Below are positions 24,106 to 33,762 of a DNA stretch of 64,000 bases, piece after piece (the first letter of the stretch is position 1; each line of letters opens with the position of its first letter). Below the pieces are notes generated by a model that saw nothing but the letters and a program-made list of their open reading frames with translations, did no database searches and had not been told where the DNA came from. The translations under genes and the position numbers were made by a program. The DNA is taken from NCBI GenBank assembly GCA_937870755.1, contig CALMZV010000131.1, forward strand, positions 1 to 64,000, in the 5' to 3' direction. Source of the DNA: an uncultured Methylocystaceae bacterium. GTDB lineage: Bacteria > Pseudomonadota > Alphaproteobacteria > Rhizobiales > Beijerinckiaceae.

Positions 24106-25278
24106 ATGCCAGCGCCGAGCCCAGTCCGCTTTCTCATCGCCGCCGCCGCGCTCGTGCTCCTCTCGGCGCCGGCGCTGGCGCAGGATGGCAGCCTTCTGAC
24201 CAATCTCGAAAACGAGGTCGTGACGGCCGCGAAGGGCTGGGAGACCACGATCCTGCAGGCGGCCCGCTCGCTGTTCTGGATTCTGGCTGCGATCGAGGTC
24301 GGGATCGCCGCGGTCTGGTTGGCTTTGCAAGCCGCGTCCTTAGATGCGTGGTTTGGCGAGCTCGTGCGCCGCATTCTTTTCATCGGCCTGTTCGCCTTCG
24401 TGCTCGAGCAAGGCCCGGCCTTCGCCAAGGCCGTCGTCGACAGCCTCTTCCAGATCGGCGCCGGCGGCGGCGCGGCTTCGCCCGCGAACGTCTTCAACGC
24501 CGGGCTGAAGGTCGCGGCCGCGCTGTCCGAGAAAGCAAAGTTCGGACTGTTCGAGGACAACGCGCTCGCGATCGCCGCGGTCTTTGCGATGATCGTCGTC
24601 GTCGTCGCTTTCGCACTGGTCGCGGCGATCTTCGTCGCCGTCATGGTCGAGATGTATGTGGGCTTGCTCGCCGGCATGATCATGCTCGGACTCGGCGGCT
24701 CGTCCTACACCAAGGACTTCGCCGTCCGCTATCTCATCTACGCCTTTTCGGTCGGAATGAAGCTGATGGCGCTGGTGATGATCGCGCGCATCGGCTCCGA
24801 AGTGCTGGTCAATCTCGCCAACTCGCCGTCGACCGGCGACCAATTCCTTTCGACGCTGGCGATCGGCGGCATTTCGGTCGTGGTGTTCATGATCGCGATG
24901 TATGTGCCGAACATCGTCCAGGGCGTGGTGCAGGGGGCCTCGGTCAGCGGCGGCATGGAAGTGATCCGGGCGGGGGGTCAGGCCGCGGCGTTTGCCGCCG
25001 GAGCCGGCTCGATGGCGGCGGGCGGCGTCGCGCTCGGCGCCGGCGGGGCGAGGGTCGGCGCGGCAGCCTTTTCAGACGCGCGTAAGGGCGGAGCGTCGTT
25101 CGGCGCGGCCGCGCTGCAAGGCATGCGCGAAGGCGTCGGTGCAGCAAGCGGCGCACTCGCGTCCGCTGCAAAGGACAAGGCGATCGGAACGCCGGGGACG
25201 TGGGGCGCTTCGACCCTGGGCCTGGCCAACGCAAAGCTCGCAGGGCGGGTGCGGCCGAACGCGGATGAGCGCCAATAG
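24106..25278 (+). CDS. trbL: TrbL, inner-membrane channel protein (VirB6 type)
   Basis: The 390-residue protein has a signal peptide (FLIAAAALVLLSAPALAQDG), then about six membrane segments between residues 40 and 290 (LFWILAAIEVGIAAVWLAL, AVFAMIVVVVAFALVAAIF, GGISVVVFMIAMYVPNIV), and a Gly/Ala-rich C-terminal tail. It is the polytopic core of the Trb channel. The ATG at 24106 follows GGAG. The tail contains many small residues, as in other TrbL proteins. Confidence 0.92.
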   Translation: MPAPSPVRFLIAAAALVLLSAPALAQDGSLLTNLENEVVTAAKGWETTILQAARSLFWILAAIEVGIAAVWLALQAASLDAWFGELVRRILFIGLFAFVLEQGPAFAKAVVDSLFQIGAGGGAASPANVFNAGLKVAAALSEKAKFGLFEDNALAIAAVFAMIVVVVAFALVAAIFVAVMVEMYVGLLAGMIMLGLGGSSYTKDFAVRYLIYAFSVGMKLMALVMIARIGSEVLVNLANSPSTGDQFLSTLAIGGISVVVFMIAMYVPNIVQGVVQGASVSGGMEVIRAGGQAAAFAAGAGSMAAGGVALGAGGARVGAAAFSDARKGGASFGAAALQGMREGVGAASGALASAAKDKAIGTPGTWGASTLGLANAKLAGRVRPNADERQ

Positions 25279-25302
25279 GCGGGGAAGGGGATCGGGCGGG
25301 GG

Positions 25303-25965
25303 ATGGCGAGGCAAACGGCTCCGGAGAATCCGTACCTTGCCGCGCGGCAGGAATGGAATGAGCGATACGGCTCATATGTGAAAGCCGCGGCGGCATGGCG
25401 CATCGTCGGCATCACCGGCATGGTGCTGGCGGTGATCGGCACGTCCTACGCGCTCTATCAGAGCACGCAAGTCAAACTCGTCCCCTACATCATCGAAGTA
25501 GATAAGCTCGGCAGCGCGGTCACGGCGGGCTTCCCGCAGCAGATCGAATACGCCGATCCGCGCGTGGTCCGCGCGACGCTCGCCGGGTTCGTCGCGAACT
25601 TCCGGTCCGTCTCTCCGGACACGGTCGTTCAGAAGCAATATATCGACCGTACCTACGCGATGTTGCGCACGGCCGATCCGGCGACCGAGAAGATCAATGC
25701 CTGGTTCAGAGCAAACTCGCCCTTCGTGAAGGCGCGCACCGCGACCGTCGGCATCGAGGTCAGCAATGTCGTCGCGCTCTCCAACCAGAGCTACCAGATA
25801 GACTGGAGCGAGATCGAACGCGACCGTCGCGGCAAGGAGCTCGCGACGCGGCGCTTCCGTGGCATCGCGACGGTGACGCTGACGCCGCCGCAAGACGAGC
25901 TGACGATCCGTCTCAACCCCATCGGCCTTTATTTGCGCGACTTCGATTGGACGGCGCAGTTGTGA
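25303..25965 (+). CDS. trbF: TrbF, mating-pore protein (VirB8 type)
   Basis: The 220-residue protein begins [20 protein letters not shown], then has one membrane helix ([19 protein letters not shown]) and a periplasmic VirB8-like domain ([37 protein letters not shown]). VirB8 proteins dimerise and nucleate the channel. It lies 24 bases after trbL and 23 bases before the trbG start. Confidence 0.92.
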   Translation: MARQTAPENPYLAARQEWNERYGSYVKAAAAWRIVGITGMVLAVIGTSYALYQSTQVKLVPYIIEVDKLGSAVTAGFPQQIEYADPRVVRATLAGFVANFRSVSPDTVVQKQYIDRTYAMLRTADPATEKINAWFRANSPFVKARTATVGIEVSNVVALSNQSYQIDWSEIERDRRGKELATRRFRGIATVTLTPPQDELTIRLNPIGLYLRDFDWTAQL

Positions 25966-25988
25966 TCGGCCAGCGGAGGACAACGCCA

Positions 25989-26822
25989 ATGAAACAACGC
26001 CGGAAGGGCCTGCCTCTCGGCCTCACCGCCGCATCCCTCGCTGCCGTCATAGGCATGGCGGACGTGGCCGTCGCGCAGGGGATGAGCACCAACGAAACCA
26101 AAGGCACGTCGATCTCCGGCCGGTGGCGCGGATCTCCGGGCCTCGTCACGCGAGGTCCGGACGGGAAGGTCGTCTTCCTGTACGGCGAGGTACAGCCCTC
26201 GATCGTCTGCTCGCCGCTGCAGGTCTGCGACATCGAATTGCAGCCCGGCGAGGTCGTGCGCGACGTGCTGGTCGGCGACACGGTGCGCTGGAAGATCGAG
26301 CCGGCGACGTCGGGTGCGCCCGGCGGGCAGGCGATCCATCTCATCGTCAAGCCCTCCGAAGCCGGTCTCGTGACCTCGATGGTGGTCACGACCTCGCGCC
26401 GGACCTATCACATGCAGCTCCGTTCGCATGCGACGCAGTACATGGCGCGGATCGGCTTCGAATATCCGGAGGACGTCAACGGCCGCATGGCGGAGATCAA
26501 CGCGCGCATGGAGGCGAGCGTCATACCGGGCGCGAATGTCCCGGCCGAGCAACTGAACTTCGCCTATTCCGTGAGCGGCAATGCACGCTGGCGCCCGACC
26601 CGCATCTATTCGGACGGTCAGAAGACCTACATCCAGTTTCCGTCCTCGCTCGCCGGCCAGGACGCTCCGGTGCTTTTTGCGATCAGCGGCGGACAGAACC
26701 GCATCGTGAACTACCGCATGCGTGGGTCGATGATGATCGTCGACTATCACATCGACCAGGCGGTGCTCGTGTCGGGCGTAGGCTGGCGCCAGGAGAAGAT
26801 CACTATCCGGCGGGGAGGGTGA
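25989..26822 (+). CDS. trbG: TrbG, outer-membrane core protein (VirB9 type)
   Basis: The start is taken at the ATG at 25989, which gives a proper signal peptide ([20 protein letters not shown] ending VAQGM). The mature protein has VirB9 motifs: [40 protein letters not shown] and [20 protein letters not shown]. It forms the outer-membrane ring of the core complex with TrbH and TrbI. An AGCGGAGGA ribosome site lies upstream. Confidence 0.92.
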   Translation: MKQRRKGLPLGLTAASLAAVIGMADVAVAQGMSTNETKGTSISGRWRGSPGLVTRGPDGKVVFLYGEVQPSIVCSPLQVCDIELQPGEVVRDVLVGDTVRWKIEPATSGAPGGQAIHLIVKPSEAGLVTSMVVTTSRRTYHMQLRSHATQYMARIGFEYPEDVNGRMAEINARMEASVIPGANVPAEQLNFAYSVSGNARWRPTRIYSDGQKTYIQFPSSLAGQDAPVLFAISGGQNRIVNYRMRGSMMIVDYHIDQAVLVSGVGWRQEKITIRRGG

Positions 26823-26823
26823 G

Positions 26824-27264
26824 ATGGCCATGTCCCTACGCATTGCCTTCATCGCTTCGATTGCGATCTCGCTGGGCGCTTGCAGCAGCTTCGGTCCGCG
26901 CGGCGTCATCTCGAGCGCGACGCATGCGGAGCTCTCGCCGGCGGCCGCGAGCGCCATCGCCGGCGACATGGTCAGCCGCTTCGCGGAGCATGTCGGCCCA
27001 GGCACGGGAACGATCGTGTTGAAGCGAGACAATTCCGCGTTCGGCCAGGCGCTGGAGGCGGCGCTGCGTGGCTGGGGCTACGCGGTCGCGACCGATCAGC
27101 GTACCGACGACAAGGGCGTGGCGCTCGCCTATGTGATCGACAGCTTCGATGGAGCGATCCTCGCCCGGCTGTCCACCCAGCAGATCGACCTCGGCCGCGC
27201 CTACACGGTGACAGCCGCCGGCGCGACGCCGACGAGCCCGGTCTCCGTCATGCAGCGCGGCTAG
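26824..27264 (+). CDS. trbH: TrbH, lipoprotein of the mating-pore core
   Basis: The 146-residue protein has a lipoprotein signal ([16 protein letters not shown], lipobox LGAC). The mature part [20 protein letters not shown] and [18 protein letters not shown] is typical of TrbH, which has the VirB7-like role of stabilising the outer-membrane ring. It follows trbG directly with one base between the stop and its ATG. Confidence 0.9.
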   Translation: MAMSLRIAFIASIAISLGACSSFGPRGVISSATHAELSPAAASAIAGDMVSRFAEHVGPGTGTIVLKRDNSAFGQALEAALRGWGYAVATDQRTDDKGVALAYVIDSFDGAILARLSTQQIDLGRAYTVTAAGATPTSPVSVMQRG

Positions 27265-27276
27265 GGGAGGGCGATT

Positions 27277-28572
27277 GTGGCGCAATCTCTCGAGCTCAAC
27301 CCCGGCGGCCCCAGCGCACCGAAGATCCGGCGCCTCAATCGGCTTCCCGTCATCGCCGCGATCGTTCTCGTGGTGCTGTTCTTCGGCGTGATCCTGTACG
27401 GACTGACGACGCGCGGACTCTATTTCCGCGGCCAGCCCGGCGTCGACGGGCCTGGATCGGGACCGGCCTCCACCTATGCCGACCAGCTCACGCGCGGCGT
27501 GCCGGACGGGATCATCGAAGATCCAACGCCCGCGCAGGTGTTTCAGCCGGCGCCGCCTCCGACGCCGGAGAGAACGACGGCCAACCCATTCACGACCACG
27601 CCGACACGAGCACCGGAGCCGCCGGCATTGGAATCGGAGGAGGCGTGGCGTGCGCGGATCGAGCGCGAGCAGCATGAGCAGTATCTGCGCGAGCTGCATC
27701 GCCGGCGAATGGCGCGCTTGCAGGCGGATGATGCCGCCTATGATTCACCGCTCGGCGTGAATCTCGCCAAATTACAGAACGCTGTGCCGGCCGCCGCGCC
27801 GGGACCTAACGCGGCCGCGGCCGGCCCGACCGGAACGGGTGGCGCCGCCGATCTTTACGCGGCCGCCCTGCGGGCCGGGCTCACGGGTCAGCCGGTCGAC
27901 CCGAACGGCCAGTCGTCGAAGGAGACGTTCTTCAACAGCGACCTCGCCAAGCTCGGCTACCTGCCGAACCAGGTCGTGCCGCAGCGTTCGCCCTTCGAGC
28001 TGAAGCGCGGCTCGGTGATCCCAGCCACATTGATTACCGGCATCAATTCCGACCTTCCCGGCCGCATCACCGCACAGATCTCGCAGCATGTCTATGACAG
28101 CGCGACGGGCCACCGCCTGCTGATCCCGCAGGGTACGCGGCTGATGGGCCGATACGACTCGAAGGTTACGTTCGGCCAGAGCCGCGTGCTCGTCGTATGG
28201 ACCGACATCATCTTCCCGAACGGCGCGACGTTGCAGATCGGCGGCATGGCAGGGACGGACGCGCAGGGCTATGGCGGCTTCACCGACAAGGTGAACAACC
28301 ACTATCTGAAGACCTTCGGGTCGGCGATCCTGATCGCGCTGATCGGCGCCGGCACGGAGATGGCCATCCCACGCGACCGCAATTCCTTCGGGATGGAAAA
28401 CAGCGCCGAGAGCGCGGCCCGGCGCTCCTTCGCCGAGACCTTCGGCCGGATGGCCGAGCGCACGATCTCACGGAACATGGACGTGCAGCCGACGCTGGAA
28501 ATTCGTCCGGGTTATCGCTTCAACGTGCTGGTCGATCAGGATATGGTGTTTCCCAGCGCATATGGAGGATGA
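27277..28572 (+). CDS. trbI: TrbI, core-complex protein (VirB10 type)
   Basis: The 431-residue protein starts with GTG after GGGGAGGG. It has one N-terminal membrane helix (VIAAIVLVVLFFGVILYGL), a Pro-rich periplasmic stretch (FQPAPPPTPERTTANPF), and the C-terminal VirB10 barrel (LKRGSVIPATLITGINSDLP, LLIPQGTRLMGRYDSKVTFG, YRFNVLVDQDMVFPSAYG). It links both membranes and ends the traI-trb operon. In related plasmids traR follows here; in this plasmid 29 kb of cargo intervenes. Confidence 0.93.
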   Translation: MAQSLELNPGGPSAPKIRRLNRLPVIAAIVLVVLFFGVILYGLTTRGLYFRGQPGVDGPGSGPASTYADQLTRGVPDGIIEDPTPAQVFQPAPPPTPERTTANPFTTTPTRAPEPPALESEEAWRARIEREQHEQYLRELHRRRMARLQADDAAYDSPLGVNLAKLQNAVPAAAPGPNAAAAGPTGTGGAADLYAAALRAGLTGQPVDPNGQSSKETFFNSDLAKLGYLPNQVVPQRSPFELKRGSVIPATLITGINSDLPGRITAQISQHVYDSATGHRLLIPQGTRLMGRYDSKVTFGQSRVLVVWTDIIFPNGATLQIGGMAGTDAQGYGGFTDKVNNHYLKTFGSAILIALIGAGTEMAIPRDRNSFGMENSAESAARRSFAETFGRMAERTISRNMDVQPTLEIRPGYRFNVLVDQDMVFPSAYGG

Positions 28573-28774
28573 ACGGCCCGACAAAAATCGATGGCGATCA
28601 CTTGGAACGACTTTGTCAGACTTACTTCAGCCAGCCCTGGTAGGTTTGGCTGACGTCGGTCAGCGTGTGCGGCGCTATGGAATCATGCTGGCTTGTTCCA
28701 AAATTCCGTCTCAGCAGCTTACCGATGTCACTCGTTCCGCATGCGGTTGCTTCCGAACGTGGGAGGCCAAGGCC

Positions 28775-29851
28775 ATGCCGACCAAGATGAAGGCCGCCAT
28801 ATTCGTGGAGCCGGGCCGGATCGTGCTCGATGAGAAGCCGATCCCCGACGTCGGCCCGCTTGATGCGCTGGTGCGCATCACCACCACCACCATTTGCGGC
28901 ACCGACGTGCACATCCTGAAAGGCGAATATCCGGTGGCCAAGGGCCTCACCATCGGCCACGAGCCCGTGGGCATGATCGAGAAGCTCGGATCGGCGGTGG
29001 AGGGCTATCGGGAAGGCCAACGTGTGATCGCCGGCGCCATCTGCACCTCCGGCCACAGCAATGCCGCGCTGTGCGGCTGCCACGCCCAGGACGGCCCCGG
29101 CACCCGGCACGGCTTCAAGCCCGTGGGCGGCTGGAAGTTCGGCAATACGATCGACGGCACCCAGGCCGAGTTCGTGCTGGTGCCGGACGCCATGGCCAAT
29201 CTGAGCCCGGTGCCGGACGCGCTCACCGACGAACAGGTGCTAATGTGCCCGGACATCTTATCCACCGGCTTTTCCGGCGCCGAGAGCGGCAAGGTCCGCA
29301 TCGGCGACACGGTGGCCGTGTTCGCGCAAGGGCCGATCGGGCTCTGCGCCACGGCCGGCGCCAAGCTGATGGGCGCCTCCACAATCATCGCCGTGGAGAG
29401 CGTGTCGGTGCGGCAGGAGATGGCGCGCGCCATGGGCGCCGACCACGTGGTCGACTTCACCAAGACCGATCCGGCGGCCGAGATCATGCGCCTGACCGAT
29501 GGGCGCGGGGTCGATGTCGCGATCGAGGCGCTGGGCCTCCAGGCAACCTTTGAGGCGGGCTTGCGGGTGCTACGGCCCGGCGGCACGCTGTCCTCGCTCG
29601 GCGTCTATTCCAGCGACCTGAAGATCCCGCTCGACGCCTTCCTTGCGGGGCTCGGCGACCATACGATCGTGACCACGCTCTGCCCCGGCGGCAAGGAGCG
29701 CATGCGGCGGCTGATGGCGGTGATCTCGTCCGGCCGCGTGGACACCCGCCACCTTGTCACGCACCGCTACAAGCTCGACCAGATCGAGGATGCCTACGAC
29801 CTGTTCGCCAATCAGCGCGATGGCGTGCTCAAGGTGGCCATTACACCGTAG
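28775..29851 (+). CDS. Zinc-type NAD(P)-dependent alcohol dehydrogenase
   Basis: The start is set at the ATG at 28775 behind GGGAGG; the frame is open further upstream but weak. The 358-residue protein has catalytic zinc ligands Cys41 (TICGTDVH), His62-Glu63 (GHEPVG) and the Asp of MCPDILSTGFSGAE. This is the plan of Clostridium/Thermoanaerobacter secondary alcohol dehydrogenases. A Rossmann motif GDTVAVFAQGPIGL follows. It interconverts alcohols and aldehydes or ketones. The preceding 202 bases (28573-28774) hold no recognised gene or motif. It is the first gene of the cargo region. Confidence 0.85.
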   Translation: MPTKMKAAIFVEPGRIVLDEKPIPDVGPLDALVRITTTTICGTDVHILKGEYPVAKGLTIGHEPVGMIEKLGSAVEGYREGQRVIAGAICTSGHSNAALCGCHAQDGPGTRHGFKPVGGWKFGNTIDGTQAEFVLVPDAMANLSPVPDALTDEQVLMCPDILSTGFSGAESGKVRIGDTVAVFAQGPIGLCATAGAKLMGASTIIAVESVSVRQEMARAMGADHVVDFTKTDPAAEIMRLTDGRGVDVAIEALGLQATFEAGLRVLRPGGTLSSLGVYSSDLKIPLDAFLAGLGDHTIVTTLCPGGKERMRRLMAVISSGRVDTRHLVTHRYKLDQIEDAYDLFANQRDGVLKVAITP

Positions 29852-29907
29852 AACAAAATCAGAAAGAACGGCTACCGATTCTCCAACAGATTCTTGCGGC
29901 TGCAATG

Positions 29908-32316
29908 CTAGACCGCGCCGGTACCTTCAGCTTCGGCCTTTGCCACCTGGCGCTTGACCGCGACGAAGCTGTCGGGGCTGACCGAGATGGAATCGATGCC
30001 GCACTCCACCAGGAAGGCAGCGAATTCAGGGTGGTCGCTCGGCGCCTGGCCGCACAACCCGATCTTGGCCCCGGCGGCGTTGGCCTCGCGGATGACGCTG
30101 GCGATCATCCATTTCACCGCCGCGTCCTGCTCGTCGAACAGCGCGGCAAGCTGTTCGGAATCGCGGTCCACGCCGAGCACGAGCTGCGTCAGGTCATTGC
30201 TGCCGATCGAGAAGCCGTCGAACCGCTCGGCAAAGGCTTTGGCCAGGATCACGTTCGAGGGGATCTCGCACATCACATAGACTTCGAGCCCGTTCTCGCC
30301 GCGCCGCAGCCCGTGCTCGGCCATCACCGCAAGCACGCGGTCGGCCTCGCCGACCGAGCGGCAGAACGGGATCATGACCACGACATTGGCGAACCCCATC
30401 TCCTCGCGCAGCCGGCGGATCGCCCGGCATTCGAGGGCGAAGCCGTCGCGATAGGCCGGCGAGTAGTAGCGCGAGGCGCCGCGGAAGCCGATCATCGGGT
30501 TCTCTTCCGTGGGCTCGAAATCCGCGCCGCCGATCAGGTTGGCGTATTCGTTGGTCTTGAAGTCGCTCATGCGGATGATGGCGGGCTTCGGATAATGCGC
30601 CGCGGCGATGCGGGCGAGGCCGCGCGCCAGCCGGTCGACGAAATATTCGGTCTTGTCCGCATGGCCGCGGGTCAGCTCCAGGATCTGCTCGCGCGCCGCG
30701 GCGTCCTGCACCCGGTCGAAATGCGCCAGCGCCATCGGATGCACCTTGATCAGGTTGCCGATGACGAATTCCATGCGCACCAAGCCGATGCCGTCGGCCG
30801 GCAGCCGCCACCAGCGGAACGCCGACGACGGGTTGGCGAGGTTGAGCATGATCCGGGTGCGCGTCTGCGGCATGTCGTCGAGGCCGAGCTCGACCACCTC
30901 GAAACCGGCCGTGCCTTCATAGACAAAGCCCTGGTCGCCCTCGGCGCAGGACACCGTGACCTCCTGCTCGTCATGCAGGAGGTGGGTGGCGTTGCCGGTG
31001 CCGATCACCGCCGGCAGGCCGAGCTCGCGGCTGACGATCGCCGCATGCGAGGTGCGCCCGCCGCGGTCGGTGACGATCGCCGCCGCCCGCTTCATCACCG
31101 GCACCCAGTCGGGATCGGTGTTCTGCGTCACCAGGATCGCGCCGTCGACGAAGCGATCGATGTCGCGGGCGCTCTCGATCAGGCAGACGCGGCCGCTCAC
31201 CACCGCCTCGCCGATGCTCAGCCCGGTGACGAGCCGCCGGCCCTTGGACGTGATGCGATAGGACTTGAGCGTGCCGGCCTTGCGGCGTGACTGCACGGTC
31301 TCCGGCCGCGCCTGCACCACATAGAGCCGGCCGCTCTCGCCGTCCTTGGCCCATTCGATGTCCATGGGGCAGCCGTAATGCTGCTCGATGGCGCAGGCCC
31401 AGCGGCCGAGCGCCAGGATGTCGTCGTCGGCGAGCACGAAGGCGGCCCGCTCGGCCTTCGAGGTCGGCACGTTGCGGGTCGCCCGCTCGCCGCCGTCGGT
31501 TGCATAGATCATCTTCTGCGCCTTGCCGCCGCGCCGCTTCTCGATGATCGGGGTGAGCGCCGGTTCGGCGAGCAGCGGCTTGAACACCTGGTACTCGTCG
31601 GGGTCGACCGCGCCCTGCACCACGTTCTCGCCGAGGCCCCAGGCGGCGTCGATCACCACCACCTGATCGAAGCCGGTCTCGGTGTCGATGGTGAACATCA
31701 CGCCGGCGCCGCCGAGGTCGGAGCGGACCATGAGCTGCACCCCGACCGAGAGCGCGACCTTCATGTGGTCGAAGCCCTTGGCCTGGCGGTAGCTGATGGC
31801 GCGGTCGGTGAACAGCGAGGCGAAGCAGCGGCGGCAGGCGGCGAGCAGCGCCGCCTCGCCGCGGATGTTGAGAAAGGTTTCCTGCTGGCCGGCGAAGCTG
31901 GCGTCGGGCAGGTCCTCGGCGGTGGCGCTGGAGCGCACCGCGACATCCACATCCGCCCGGCCGGCGCGGCGGCACAGTTCGGCATAGGCGTCGCGGATCG
32001 CGGCCGCGGTGTCGCCCGGCCATTCGCCTTGCAGCACGGCGTGGCGGATCGCCTGGCCGGTCTCGGCGAGCGTCGCCTTGCCGGCGGCGAGGTCGGCGAG
32101 CCTTGCCGCCATGACGTCGGCCAGCCCGTTCGCCTCCACGAAGCGCCAATAGGCTGGCGCGGTGGTGGCAAAGCCCGGCGGCACGCTGACCCCGCGGCGG
32201 CCGAGATGCTGCACCATCTCGCCGAGGGAGGCGTTCTTGCCGCCCACCAGCGCCACCGCCTCGCGGCCGGTGTCCTCGAACCAGACCACCGGCTGCTGCG
32301 TCATCTGCGTCGTCAC
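29908..32316 (-). CDS. ppsA: Phosphoenolpyruvate synthase
   Basis: The start is GTG at 32316, with AAGGAGCC four bases upstream; a frame to 32343 lacks a ribosome site. The product has about 802 residues, the usual size. The N-terminal ATP-grasp domain (ALVGGKNASLGEMVQ, AVRSSATAEDLPDASFAGQQ) is followed by the phospho-histidine site GGRTSHAAIVSRELGLP near residue 415 and the C-terminal PEP domain with CGQAPSDHPEF. It converts pyruvate, ATP and water to PEP, AMP and phosphate. A near-consensus FNR/FixK box lies about 100 bases upstream, suggesting control by oxygen. Confidence 0.93.
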   Translation of the reverse strand: MTTQMTQQPVVWFEDTGREAVALVGGKNASLGEMVQHLGRRGVSVPPGFATTAPAYWRFVEANGLADVMAARLADLAAGKATLAETGQAIRHAVLQGEWPGDTAAAIRDAYAELCRRAGRADVDVAVRSSATAEDLPDASFAGQQETFLNIRGEAALLAACRRCFASLFTDRAISYRQAKGFDHMKVALSVGVQLMVRSDLGGAGVMFTIDTETGFDQVVVIDAAWGLGENVVQGAVDPDEYQVFKPLLAEPALTPIIEKRRGGKAQKMIYATDGGERATRNVPTSKAERAAFVLADDDILALGRWACAIEQHYGCPMDIEWAKDGESGRLYVVQARPETVQSRRKAGTLKSYRITSKGRRLVTGLSIGEAVVSGRVCLIESARDIDRFVDGAILVTQNTDPDWVPVMKRAAAIVTDRGGRTSHAAIVSRELGLPAVIGTGNATHLLHDEQEVTVSCAEGDQGFVYEGTAGFEVVELGLDDMPQTRTRIMLNLANPSSAFRWWRLPADGIGLVRMEFVIGNLIKVHPMALAHFDRVQDAAAREQILELTRGHADKTEYFVDRLARGLARIAAAHYPKPAIIRMSDFKTNEYANLIGGADFEPTEENPMIGFRGASRYYSPAYRDGFALECRAIRRLREEMGFANVVVMIPFCRSVGEADRVLAVMAEHGLRRGENGLEVYVMCEIPSNVILAKAFAERFDGFSIGSNDLTQLVLGVDRDSEQLAALFDEQDAAVKWMIASVIREANAAGAKIGLCGQAPSDHPEFAAFLVECGIDSISVSPDSFVAVKRQVAKAEAEGTGAV

Positions 32317-32411
32317 ATCAGGCTCCTTCGATCCACTCGTCACATCTGATGCCTTCGCGTGCGCCAGGAACTGGCAACGTCGATATATTTCCGATGGAAG
32401 ACTTGTTTGCT

Positions 32412-32425
32412 TTGAGCGAAATCAA
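32412..32425. promoter_or_regulatory. FNR/FixK-type box upstream of ppsA
   Basis: TTGAG-CGAA-ATCAA matches TTGAT-N4-ATCAA with one mismatch. It lies 96 bases before the ppsA start, compatible with a class II activator site and a leader of about 50-60 bases. The rest of the gap 32317-32801 shows no gene or motif I recognise. Confidence 0.6.
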
Positions 32426-32801
32426 TGATGGACTCCGCCGGCCACCGCAATCGCGTATGCCTTAATCCAGGACCGAAGCCGCGAAATCTCAGCGCTCCAA
32501 ATTTCTTCACCTCGCGCTCGAAGCTTGAGCCCAGTCCGATTGTCGCCGGCCAGCGTCGCTGGTCCCACCCGTTGGCCTGCCTTCTAGCGCTATCAGCGGA
32601 GCAGCGTCGCCGAACGTGCAGCCGATCTCCGAGGCGAACGACGTCGTCGCCTCCCACCCCGGGGCACAATCGGCCTGATGATCTACCACAATGCATATCG
32701 CTCGCCGGACATCGAGCACCAACTTACTCCTCGTCTTTCTCCTACCGGATGCTACTGCCCAGAATCGGAACCTCCGGACACTTCGGGACGCCTTTGTCGT
32801 G

Positions 32802-33638
32802 TTAACCCGCCAGGAAGATCGGAAGCCCCGCCGCTCCTAGAACCGTACGCGTCGCGCCGCCAAAAACGAATTCGCTGATTTTCGATCGGCCCACCGCGCC
32901 CATGACCAGCAGGTCGGCATCGAGCGCCTGACACCGGTCAAGCAGAACTGCACCGGCATCGGTGCCCTCGTGCTGCTCCAGTTCGACGGGCACACCGTGA
33001 CGGGCAAGATGGTGTGAGATGTCAGCACCCGGATCAACCCCGTGCAGCCCCTCCACCTTCGCATCGGGAACAACAACAACACGAACGTCCTGGGCAGCGA
33101 CAAGAAGCGGCATGGCACCGGCAATGGCGCGCGTGGCCTCACGGCCGGCGTTCCAACCGATGACGATACGTTGGGGGATGCGATGGGCCGGCCAGTCGAT
33201 CGGCACCATGAGGCTTGGCCGTCCCGAGGCAAAGATCACATCCTCCGACAGGCTGAGCGTGGTGTCTGCGTCTGTTGCGCGCGCGGGCGGTCCCAGAACA
33301 GCGAGGCTCGCATGTCTGGCATGGAGCATAAGCTCTTCTCCAACCTCGTCGCTCGCGGCGCGCCACTCGCCGGTGAAATCGCCGCGCCTGACAAGATGGT
33401 CGAACGACTTCTTGGCGTCGTCATATGCTTGCCGTACATCCTTTTGGTGCTGCTCTAACACGGATGTCAGAGCCGAACCAACGGCGAAGGAGGCGTGCCG
33501 ATTCAGGGTGATCCGCGGAGGCACGAACGTCACGATCAGATGAGCTTTCCATAGCGTGGCAAGCGCCGCGGCAAAGGCGAGACGCTCGTCCCGGCCTTCT
33601 GAACCCTCAATGAAAATTACGATGTCTTTTGGTGTCAT
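32802..33638 (-). CDS. Universal stress protein, tandem UspA domains
   Basis: The start is the ATG at 33638 behind GAGGAGG; the frame upstream is not coding-like. The 278-residue protein has two UspA halves. The first runs from DIVIFIEGSEGRDERLAFAA to ASLAVLGPP. The second, from RIVIGWNAGREATRAIAGAM to LLVMGAVGRSKISEFVFGG, ends with the ATP-binding pattern G-x2-G-x9-G-S/T-like (here GGATRTVL). Such proteins accompany low-oxygen survival in many bacteria. A stress role in the cargo island is inferred. Confidence 0.85.
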   Translation of the reverse strand: MTPKDIVIFIEGSEGRDERLAFAAALATLWKAHLIVTFVPPRITLNRHASFAVGSALTSVLEQHQKDVRQAYDDAKKSFDHLVRRGDFTGEWRAASDEVGEELMLHARHASLAVLGPPARATDADTTLSLSEDVIFASGRPSLMVPIDWPAHRIPQRIVIGWNAGREATRAIAGAMPLLVAAQDVRVVVVPDAKVEGLHGVDPGADISHHLARHGVPVELEQHEGTDAGAVLLDRCQALDADLLVMGAVGRSKISEFVFGGATRTVLGAAGLPIFLAG

Positions 33639-33762
33639 TTCAGCCTCCTCCTCTACGCCGTTGATAGCGGGCTGCCTTATGTCTAGCTTCGCTTGCGTTG
33701 GACGTGCTCGGCGCGCACGAGCCGAATGGCGGCCGCGGCTCCCGACACCGCGGTGCGAACGA

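Noticed and set aside
29905-31290. Long plus-strand frame opposite ppsA
   Set aside because: The minus-strand PEP synthase is full length with all active-site motifs; the opposite frame is a shadow.
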